This document shows positions 1 through 5,543 of a DNA stretch of 9,009 nucleotides, piece by piece. The stretch lies in assembly GCA_017648525.1 (NCBI GenBank), contig JAGCIP010000173.1, positions 1 through 9,009 of the forward strand, read 5' to 3'. Below the pieces are notes generated by a model, which made no database searches, was not told where the DNA came from, and was given only the letters and a program-made list of their open reading frames with translations. A program made the translations under genes and the position numbers. Source of the stretch: Clostridia bacterium (lineage in GTDB: Bacteria > Bacillota > Clostridia > Christensenellales > Borkfalkiaceae). Within the stretch, counting starts at the first letter, position 1, and every line of letters begins with the position of its first letter.

Positions 1-260
1 AATTCACTTGATTTTGATGATTTGCTTTATAAAACTTATTTGTTATTTGAAACTAGAAAAGACGTTGCTGATTATTACGCAAATAAATTTGAGTACGTGC
101 ATATAGACGAGTTTCAAGATACAAACTGCACGCTATTTGTATCTTGAAACTCGTCTATATGCACGTACTCAAATTTATTTGCGTAATAATCAGCAACGTC
201 TTTTCTAGTTTCAAATAACAAATAAGTTTTATAAAGCAAATCATCAAAATCAAGTGAATT
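1..260. repeat. Perfect inverted repeat, 125-bp arms, 10-bp spacer (probable fold-back artefact)
   Basis: Bases 1-125 are the exact reverse complement of 136-260, with a unique 10-bp spacer at 126-135. The left arm begins at the first base of the window, so its true length is unknown. Both arms lie inside the helicase coding sequence: read on the plus strand, the left arm encodes the same helicase segment (from NSLDFDD to DEFQDTN) that the right arm encodes on the minus strand. The minus-strand frame through the spacer gives DTNSVQ, which fits the family after its DExQDTN motif, whereas the plus-strand frame gives DTNCTL, which does not. The right arm is therefore the genuine copy and the left arm a template-switched copy. 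Zero divergence between arms fits a chimera from multiple-displacement amplification or an assembly error better than an old biological duplication. Confidence 0.93.
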
Positions 261-815
261 AGAGCGCGCAAGTTGATTTTCATACGCTTTAAAGATTTGA
301 TACAAGTCTTCCTTGAAGCGTATTTCTTGCACGGTATCACGCCACTCATCCGCATTAAGGCAATCATTTTTAGCGTTTGAAATAACACTTTTTGCAGTTT
401 TTAACATGTTATCGTTATCTATGCCTAATTCTTCAATAACGCGCTTTAACACCTTTTCTTTGTCGGTATCGTCGTAAATAGTAAAATTCTTATCGTAACC
501 TAACTTATCAATATCACGCCTTAAAATCCTAACGCACATACTGTGAATAGTAGAAACCCACATTTCACTTACGTCACCAACAAGTTTTTCAAGACGTTCT
601 TTCATTTCGCCCGCCGCTTTGTTGGTAAAAGTTATCGCCATAACGTTTCTCGGCGAAACGCCTTTTTCTTTTACCAAATAAGCAATTCTACACGTTAAAA
701 CACGGGTTTTGCCACTACCAGCACCCGCTATAACCAAAACAGCCCCATCAGTATCTAAAACGGGCTTAATTTGTTCGTCGTTAAGTTTTGTTAATTCTAT
801 CTTTATATCAGCCAT
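114..815 (-). CDS. pcrA: ATP-dependent DNA helicase PcrA/UvrD, N-terminal fragment (3' end lost)
   Basis: Superfamily 1 3'-5' DNA helicase acting in repair and plasmid or replication-fork processing in the cytoplasm. The 233 codons cover only domain 1A/1B. Visible are the Q-motif region (LNDEQIKPVL, about 11-20), Walker A AGAGSGKT (30-37), motif Ia (AITFTNKAAGEM), motif Ib (STIHSMCVRILRR), LDFDDLL, and Walker B DEFQDTN (221-227). The family is normally over 700 residues, so about two thirds are missing. Residues up to Q230 look genuine; the last three and the stop come from the inverted copy at 1-125, so the stop is not real. The start at 815 is supported by GGGTGAT just upstream, a partial anti-Shine-Dalgarno match. 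The gene begins 15 bp after the M20 peptidase stop and probably shares its transcript. Truncation by a natural rearrangement cannot be excluded. Confidence 0.93.
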   Translation of the reverse strand: MADIKIELTKLNDEQIKPVLDTDGAVLVIAGAGSGKTRVLTCRIAYLVKEKGVSPRNVMAITFTNKAAGEMKERLEKLVGDVSEMWVSTIHSMCVRILRRDIDKLGYDKNFTIYDDTDKEKVLKRVIEELGIDNDNMLKTAKSVISNAKNDCLNADEWRDTVQEIRFKEDLYQIFKAYENQLARSNSLDFDDLLYKTYLLFETRKDVADYYANKFEYVHIDEFQDTNSVQFVS

Positions 816-830
816 ATATCACCCAAAGCA

Positions 831-1982
831 TTAAAAACTAGAAAATATTGCACAAAGCCTTTTCGCTGAATCTTTTAGAGAAGTAAGAAGTGCCTTTTCG
901 TTAGGAGTATGTAACCCAAATCCGTTTACACCTATAGAATCAATGCAAGGAATACCAAAAGCAGTAACGTCTGCCCCGTCTGAACCGCCAGCCCCTTTAA
1001 TCGGCGCTAAAACATCAAATCCATTTTTACTTAAAATATCGTTAATTTTATCTAATAAAACTCTGTTTTTATCACAAAGTTCCATTGCAACCCTATAACT
1101 TAATTTATTAAGCGTAGTCTTGCACCCCTTAACAAATTGAGTGTTAGCAATTTTTTCCATTTGTTCTTCCGCCCAAAGTTGTTGCTTTTTGTTTGCAAAT
1201 CTAACGTCTACTTCAAAAGTACACTCTCCCGCAACGGTGTTAACTACACTTCCGCCTTTTATTACCCCAACGTTACAAGTAACGCCTTCATTATTTTTTA
1301 TTTTTTCAATCTCAATAATTTTATTCGACGCTTCTAATATAGCGTTTGAACCTTCAACAGCACAAAGACCTGCGTGAGCTTCCACGCCGATAATATTAAA
1401 GCAATATTTCAAAATACCTTTTCTTTCAATACACGCACAACCCTTTGCATTAGGCTCCAAGTTAAAAAAAGCTACACAGTCTTTAGCTTTTTCACAAATA
1501 AAATTTATAGTCGCTTTATTGCTTTCACAACTACTAGTTTCTTCATCAGACTGCAATAGCATTTTAATAGGTCTATCGATATAACCACACTCTTTAAGCG
1601 TATGCATTGCTAAAAAGCCTGAAACGATACCGCCCTTACAATCTAAAACACCCGGTCCGTAAATATATTCTTCGTCCATTTTAACAGCAGGGCTACCAAA
1701 CAATCCAAGCGGCTGCACGGTATCCATATGTCCAGAAAGAGCAATAGGGTGTCCTTTCGAATTTTCATTCATAGTAATACAAATTGCATTACCAGAAATA
1801 TTTTGCTTTAATACTTCAACCTTCCAACCAAATTTTTCGGCTAATTTTATAAAATAATTCCCAACTTCATCTACGCCTTTTTTATAATTTGTTGGGCTTT
1901 CTATATTACAAACGTCCTCCCAAATAGAAACATATTCTCTATATAACTGGTCAATTTTATTAAAAAAAACTTCACAAAACAT
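831..1982 (-). CDS. M20-family metallopeptidase (ArgE/DapE/CPG2-like)
   Basis: Predicted zinc-dependent amidohydrolase of peptidase family M20, cytoplasmic, 383 residues, a normal length. The metal-site pattern is complete: H85-x-D87 in SGHMDT, D114 in GPGVLDCKGG, the E147-E148 pair in SDEETSS (general base and metal ligand), E176 in NLEPNA, and H358 in GLHTP. H203 in GVEAHAG belongs to the dimerisation (lid) domain. The closest general resemblance is to the glutamate carboxypeptidase/CPG2 branch, but substrate cannot be read from sequence; ArgE-, DapE- or dipeptidase-type activity is possible. The ATG at 1982 is preferred to the one at 2018 because it has AAAGGAG eight bases upstream and because the promoter -10 box lies inside the longer version. 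No signal peptide. It is followed by pcrA 15 bp downstream, so the two are probably co-transcribed although functionally unrelated. Confidence 0.9.
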   Translation of the reverse strand: MFCEVFFNKIDQLYREYVSIWEDVCNIESPTNYKKGVDEVGNYFIKLAEKFGWKVEVLKQNISGNAICITMNENSKGHPIALSGHMDTVQPLGLFGSPAVKMDEEYIYGPGVLDCKGGIVSGFLAMHTLKECGYIDRPIKMLLQSDEETSSCESNKATINFICEKAKDCVAFFNLEPNAKGCACIERKGILKYCFNIIGVEAHAGLCAVEGSNAILEASNKIIEIEKIKNNEGVTCNVGVIKGGSVVNTVAGECTFEVDVRFANKKQQLWAEEQMEKIANTQFVKGCKTTLNKLSYRVAMELCDKNRVLLDKINDILSKNGFDVLAPIKGAGGSDGADVTAFGIPCIDSIGVNGFGLHTPNEKALLTSLKDSAKRLCAIFSSF

Positions 1983-2006
1983 AAGAGTTACTCCTTTCAA
2001 TTTATT

Positions 2007-2035
2007 ATTATAACACAATGGACTTACTATTTCAA
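2007..2035 (-). promoter_or_regulatory. Sigma-A-type promoter for the M20 peptidase-pcrA unit
   Basis: On the minus strand there is TTGAAA (2035-2030), a 17-bp spacer, and a perfect TATAAT (2012-2007), preceded by TG in the extended -10 position. Transcription should start near 2000, giving a leader of about 18 bases that carries the AAAGGAG ribosome binding site at 1997-1991. Confidence 0.82.
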
Positions 2036-2056
2036 GTATGCAATTATAAAAAAGAT

Positions 2057-2070
2057 TTTATTGCAATAAA
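2057..2070. promoter_or_regulatory. 14-bp perfect palindrome between divergent promoters (candidate operator)
   Basis: TTTATTGCAATAAA is a perfect 14-bp palindrome. It lies midway between the -35 box of the leftward M20 promoter (2030-2035) and the -35 box of the rightward SDR promoter (2078-2083), where a dimeric regulator could act on both. No regulator gene adjoins it, and short AT-rich palindromes arise by chance, so the role is inference. Confidence 0.4.
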
Positions 2071-2077
2071 TTTTTTC

Positions 2078-2106
2078 TTGCTAATTAAAAAACAATATGC
2101 TAATAT
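2078..2106 (+). promoter_or_regulatory. Promoter for SDR-pdxK, predicted to give a leaderless mRNA
   Basis: TTGCTA (2078-2083), a 17-bp spacer, and TAATAT (2101-2106) with TG in the extended -10 position (2098-2099). A start point about seven bases after the -10 falls at about 2112-2114, which coincides with the ATG at 2113. There is no purine-rich ribosome binding site before that ATG. An alternative TATAAT at 2106-2111 would start transcription inside the gene. Confidence 0.6.
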
Positions 2107-2112
2107 ATAATT

Positions 2113-2940
2113 ATGAAAAAAAATTGGCTTAATAATAAAATAATTATAATCACAGGTGCTAGTGGCGGGCTTGGTTTTTCAATTGCGAAAAGCCTTATTT
2201 TTAACTATAACTGCAAGGTTATAGGCATCGGTCGTAATCGTGAAAAAATGCTTTCAGCAATAGAAACTTTGGGCAATAAAAAGGAAAATTTTTCTTTTCA
2301 TTTATTTGACGTTTCCGTAAAAGAAAACTGGTTGAATTTTTGCGAATATTTAACGACAAACAACGTAAAAGTAGACTTGCTCTTAAATAACGCTGGGTTT
2401 ATGTTGCCCTTTGCTAAGTTTGACAAATATTCTGACGAAGAAATTGACGAAATAATAAAAACAAACTTTCTCTCCGTGGTAACCGCAACAAAAATTTTAT
2501 TTCCGCTAATTAAACAATCTTCCACCCCTGCAATCGTCAATATATCAAGCGCTGCGGGATTATGTGCCGTGGTTGGCGAAAGTATGTACTGTGCAACTAA
2601 ATTTGCTGTTAAAGGTTTTACTGAAACCCTGCAACAAGATTACCGCAAACAAATTTACGTTGGCGGTGTTTACCCCGGCTTTATTAAAACCGACATATTA
2701 AATAGGCAAAATGGAAAAGCAAAAGACGGCAAGTTAGTTTCAAAATTTATGTATCCACTAGACAAGGCAACAAAAAAAATTGTTAAAGGAATTGCTAAAC
2801 GCAAAAAGCGCATAGTTTTTGGCTTTCAAGGTCGTATTATTAGTTTGATGAGCAGGCTTTTCCCAAAAACTGCACCCACAATTATCGCAAAGGTATTAAA
2901 AACTTCAAAATTAGATATGTTTGATAAAGCCTTTGACTAA
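2113..2940 (+). CDS. Short-chain dehydrogenase/reductase (SDR), classical type
   Basis: NAD(P)-dependent oxidoreductase of 275 residues, cytoplasmic, substrate unknown. It shows the classical SDR pattern: cofactor loop TGASGGLG (14-21), NNAG (92-95), the structural Asn in KTNFL (N118), catalytic Ser in NISSAAG (S145/S146), YCATK with Y159 and K163, and the PG motif after strand six (YPGFIKTD). The C-terminal 60 or so residues are basic and carry two hydrophobic, possibly amphipathic stretches, as in SDRs acting on hydrophobic substrates; this is only suggestive. The start at 2113 is the only ATG ahead of the Rossmann strand, and an in-frame stop lies at 2101. It lacks a ribosome binding site, unlike most neighbours. 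The pyridoxal kinase gene follows after 18 bp, so they form one operon. Confidence 0.9.
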   Translation: MKKNWLNNKIIIITGASGGLGFSIAKSLIFNYNCKVIGIGRNREKMLSAIETLGNKKENFSFHLFDVSVKENWLNFCEYLTTNNVKVDLLLNNAGFMLPFAKFDKYSDEEIDEIIKTNFLSVVTATKILFPLIKQSSTPAIVNISSAAGLCAVVGESMYCATKFAVKGFTETLQQDYRKQIYVGGVYPGFIKTDILNRQNGKAKDGKLVSKFMYPLDKATKKIVKGIAKRKKRIVFGFQGRIISLMSRLFPKTAPTIIAKVLKTSKLDMFDKAFD

Positions 2941-2958
2941 TTTGTTTAGGAGAAACTT

Positions 2959-3795
2959 ATGAAGAGAATATTAACAATACAAGATATTTCTTGCGTTGGC
3001 AAATGCTCGTTAACCGTAGCACTACCGATTATTTCCGCTATGGGCATAGAAACTGCCGTAATGCCAACAGCCGTTCTTTCTACACACACGGCGTTTAAAG
3101 GCTTTACTTTCCGTGACCTTACTGACGATATGACCCAAATAGCAAATCATTGGAACGAACAAAAAATAGGTTTTGACGCTATTTACACGGGTTATTTAGG
3201 CTCTTTTGAACAAATAGACATTGTTTCAAACCTATTTAAGCAATTTAAGACTGAAAATAATTTGATTATAGTTGACCCAGTCATGGGTGATAACGGCAAA
3301 CTTTACCCTGGTTTTGACAACGCTTTTGCTAAACGTATGGCAAAATTATGTGAAAATGCTGATATTATCGTTCCAAACCTTACCGAAGCATCTTTTATGT
3401 TAGGCATACCCTACCTCGCAAACGGATACACCCACGAATATATTGAAGATTTATTGATTAAACTTACTAATTTAGGGGCAAAAAAGGCGGTTTTAACGGG
3501 TGTTTCTTTCAAGCATGGCGAACTAGGCGTTTACGGTTACGACTCAGCCACAAAAGAATTTTTCTCGTATTATAGAGAGCAACTCCCCTTTAGTTTTCAC
3601 TGCACGGGCGACGTTTTTGCAAGCACTCTTTGCGGAGCGTTAACATTAGGTAATAAGTTAAATAAGGCTTTAGAAATAGCCGTCGACTACACCGTTCAAT
3701 CCATCTCAAAAACAATAGAAAACACCGAACATAATTGGTATGGAGTTGATTTTGAGAGTGCAATTCCCTATCTTGTTAATAGGATTAAAGGATAA
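2959..3795 (+). CDS. pdxK: Pyridoxal/pyridoxamine kinase (ribokinase superfamily)
   Basis: ATP-dependent kinase of B6 vitamers (pyridoxal, pyridoxamine, pyridoxine) in the salvage route to pyridoxal 5'-phosphate; 278 residues, cytoplasmic. Family features are the N-terminal ILTIQDISCVGKCSLTVALP segment, the STHTAF loop, DPVMGDNG (106-113), the IVPNLTEA segment (about 137-144), and the anion-hole/catalytic motif ending in D218. That motif reads HCTGDVFAS: Cys215 replaces the usual first Gly of GTGD, while the catalytic Asp is kept. The start has AGGAG at 2948-2952, six bases upstream. It lies 18 bp behind the SDR gene and ends in a strong hairpin terminator. The PdxK/PdxY subgroup cannot be assigned with certainty, so the gene symbol is approximate. 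A pyridoxine-type kinase with relaxed specificity remains possible. Confidence 0.87.
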   Translation: MKRILTIQDISCVGKCSLTVALPIISAMGIETAVMPTAVLSTHTAFKGFTFRDLTDDMTQIANHWNEQKIGFDAIYTGYLGSFEQIDIVSNLFKQFKTENNLIIVDPVMGDNGKLYPGFDNAFAKRMAKLCENADIIVPNLTEASFMLGIPYLANGYTHEYIEDLLIKLTNLGAKKAVLTGVSFKHGELGVYGYDSATKEFFSYYREQLPFSFHCTGDVFASTLCGALTLGNKLNKALEIAVDYTVQSISKTIENTEHNWYGVDFESAIPYLVNRIKG

Positions 3796-3806
3796 AAAAT
3801 TTTTAG

Positions 3807-3839
3807 AAAAAAAGCATCTGCAACTGCAGATGCTTTTTT
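3807..3839. terminator. Bidirectional intrinsic terminator between convergent operons
   Basis: Perfect 8-bp stem GCATCTGC/GCAGATGC (3814-3821 with 3826-3833), loop AACT, flanked by seven A on the left and six T on the right. It therefore works on both strands, for the pdxK transcript on the plus strand and the CBM9-like gene on the minus strand. The minus-strand stop codon (3841-3843) sits one base from the T/A tract. Confidence 0.93.
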
Positions 3840-3840
3840 A

Positions 3841-4401
3841 TTAAAGGTCAATTTTAATAAATTTATTCGGCATGTGGAAAGAGTGCACCATTGTGGGATT
3901 TAACGCTAATAAATGCTTATTAGTTTCTCCACCTTCGGTCTCAATTCTATAAGCGTTAAGGCGTATACCTATTTCTTTCTTGTAACCTATTTTATCTAGC
4001 GGAACGCTAAATTCAACCTTATAGTCGTTTCCTGACTTTTCTACTTTAGACACTAAAAAGTTTTCAGTTTCAGGAATGGGCTCTGATTTAAGATTGTGTT
4101 TTGTCTTTCCGTCTATAAATTCAGTTCCATAATTAGTCATTTTCATTAAGAACTGGCAGTTGTTAGGCGCAACTTCAATCTCATAATACTCGTTTATGTT
4201 TTCACCCGTGCAAATAAACGCTTCGCAAACGTCGCCGTTATAAATTGCAGTATTATACTTATCGTTTGCTGAATAAAAACACGAATTTTTACAATCAAAC
4301 TTAAAAGTTAAATACTTTTCATCTACAACCAAAATTTCAACCGTCGTCTTAAATTCTTCTTTCTTTTCACCATTTAAACAATTTTTTAATTCGTAAACCA
4401 T
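3841..4401 (-). CDS. Cytoplasmic CBM9-like carbohydrate-binding domain protein
   Basis: A 186-residue protein that appears to be a single beta-sandwich of the family 9 carbohydrate-binding module (DOMON-like) type. Supporting pattern elements are an acidic GDVCEAFIC (56-64), YYEIEVAPN (72-80), EFSVPLDKIG (130-139), GIRLNAYRIET (about 145-155), and HSFHMPNKF near the C-terminus (173-181), in the order typical of CBM9-like proteins. There is no signal peptide, no membrane segment and no attached catalytic domain, unlike secreted xylanase CBM9 modules. The start lies one base after the SIS gene's stop (TAATATG), with no good ribosome binding site, suggesting translational coupling. It is the last gene of the ROK-SIS unit and ends at the shared terminator. 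The fold call is by motif recognition only. A sugar-binding, chaperone-like or auxiliary role for the pathway is a guess. Confidence 0.65.
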   Translation of the reverse strand: MVYELKNCLNGEKKEEFKTTVEILVVDEKYLTFKFDCKNSCFYSANDKYNTAIYNGDVCEAFICTGENINEYYEIEVAPNNCQFLMKMTNYGTEFIDGKTKHNLKSEPIPETENFLVSKVEKSGNDYKVEFSVPLDKIGYKKEIGIRLNAYRIETEGGETNKHLLALNPTMVHSFHMPNKFIKIDL

Positions 4402-4402
4402 A

Positions 4403-5485
4403 TTATTTCGTTATGGTAACCTTATTAAGCGCTCTGGGCGCATCTGGGTCGTTACCTATACCACATGATATTTTGCATGCAAGCATTTGCGCAAAAATCG
4501 CAAATGCGAACATACATACGTCTTCCGACACGCCAAAATTAATAAGCGCATCATTACATTTTGTAAACTTATTTACTAATAAAACGTCGTTCGTAACCAA
4601 AAGAACAGGTGCTTTAAGGCTCAACATTTTTTCAACGCATTGAATTTGGTCTTCCCTAACTATTCTTTGAACTTCTGGATTTAACTTGTGTTGTGCGCAG
4701 TAAATTATTACGGGCGTTTCTTCGTTAACCATTGCCATCGGTCCGTGATAAAAATCACTACCAGCATAGCCTTTCATTTGAATATAGCAAGTTTCTTGAA
4801 GTTTAAGAGAGGCTTCTAACGCAATAGGATAAGTTACACCACGAGAAAGCACAAAACCACTTTTCATATTCTTAAAGGCGTCTGCGTATTTTGTGGTTAA
4901 CTGGTCTATTTGCGGAATAATATTCTCAATCTCTTGTTTAAGATTTTTAAGAATAAGCAAGTTTTCCTTATTATCGGAAAGTTCAGATGCTAACCACAAA
5001 GCAAGAAATAGTTGCGCACTAAACGTTTTAGTCGCCGCTACGCTTTTTTCTTCTCCTGCGCAACAATAAAGATGAAACCTTGCCAATTTTGCAATAGGGC
5101 TATCTTTATCGTTGGTTACCGCAATCGTTATTGCGCCTTGCTCGTTCCCTTTCTTGATAATTTCAAGAACGTCCGCAGCCTTACCACTTTGGCTACAACC
5201 AATGATAATGCTATTAGAATAATTTACCTTGCCGTTATACAACGTAACGACGCTTGGTGCGGACAATCCAACTGTATATTGAGAATTTACTTCTAGTAGA
5301 TACTTAAAATATATCAACGCATGGTCACTAGTTCCACGAGCAGCGGCAACAAAATTAGTAGCCTTTCCGCTCTTTATAGCGTAAACGAGCCTTTTCATAA
5401 CTTCTGCGTTTTCTTGTTGAATTTCGCCAAAAATTCTTGGAGTTTCAAGAATTTCTTTCCACATTAAAGTATCTAAATATTCCAT
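4403..5485 (-). CDS. SIS-domain protein, GlmS-isomerase/NagB-II-like sugar-phosphate enzyme
   Basis: Two tandem SIS (sugar isomerase) domains, 360 residues, cytoplasmic, without the glutaminase domain of GlmS. Motifs: AARGTSDH (48-55), CSQSGKAAD (97-105, phosphate loop), AGEEKSVAATKTF (143-155), LSRGVTYPIALEASLKLQE with E231, DFYHGPMA with H247, and the C-terminal DPDAPRALNKVT (346-357). The AGEEKSVAATK and HGP signatures are those of the GlmS isomerase and of NagB-II-type glucosamine-6-phosphate deaminases, so deamination or isomerisation of an amino-sugar or related 6-phosphate is likely; AgaS- or FrlB-like activity is an alternative. The start has GAGGGG (5498-5493) seven bases upstream. 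It follows the ROK kinase gene after 58 bp but has its own near-perfect promoter in that gap, and is coupled to the CBM9-like gene downstream. Confidence 0.88.
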   Translation of the reverse strand: MEYLDTLMWKEILETPRIFGEIQQENAEVMKRLVYAIKSGKATNFVAAARGTSDHALIYFKYLLEVNSQYTVGLSAPSVVTLYNGKVNYSNSIIIGCSQSGKAADVLEIIKKGNEQGAITIAVTNDKDSPIAKLARFHLYCCAGEEKSVAATKTFSAQLFLALWLASELSDNKENLLILKNLKQEIENIIPQIDQLTTKYADAFKNMKSGFVLSRGVTYPIALEASLKLQETCYIQMKGYAGSDFYHGPMAMVNEETPVIIYCAQHKLNPEVQRIVREDQIQCVEKMLSLKAPVLLVTNDVLLVNKFTKCNDALINFGVSEDVCMFAFAIFAQMLACKISCGIGNDPDAPRALNKVTITK

Positions 5486-5506
5486 AACTCATCCCCTCTA
5501 TCGTGA

Positions 5507-5535
5507 ATTATACCACACTTAAGATAAAATGTCAA
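5507..5535 (-). promoter_or_regulatory. Perfect-consensus promoter for the SIS-CBM9 genes
   Basis: On the minus strand, TTGACA (5535-5530), exactly 17 bp, and TATAAT (5512-5507), preceded by TG in the extended -10 position. Both hexamers are full consensus. The start point should be near 5500, leaving a leader of about 15 bases with the GAGGGG site. It begins only 8 bp after the stop codon of the upstream ROK gene, and I see no terminator between them, so read-through and independent transcription can both occur. Confidence 0.87.
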
Positions 5536-5543
5536 ATTTTAGA

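Noticed and set aside
1..260. Hairpin telomere or replication terminus palindrome
   Set aside because: Both arms are ordinary helicase coding sequence and the spacer continues the real reading frame, which points to a fold-back copy and not a functional end structure.
155..388. 77-codon minus-strand open frame
   Set aside because: An out-of-frame shadow of the pcrA fragment with no start signal.
1137..1559. Overlapping plus-strand open frames of 61-78 codons
   Set aside because: All antisense to the M20 peptidase gene, low-complexity translations, no start signals.
1983..2018. 12-codon upstream extension of the M20 peptidase (ATG at 2018)
   Set aside because: The promoter -10 (2007-2012) and the AAAGGAG site both lie within this extension, so the ATG at 1982 is the start.
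2001..2112. Riboswitch or long structured leader upstream of SDR-pdxK or M20
   Set aside because: Both promoters imply leaders of under 20 bases, and the only structure is a short AT-rich palindrome.
5012..5296. 94-codon plus-strand open frame
   Set aside because: Antisense to the conserved SIS phosphate-loop region; a shadow of the real gene.
5486..5543. Terminator between the ROK and SIS genes
   Set aside because: No GC-containing hairpin followed by a T run on the minus strand; the gap holds a promoter instead.
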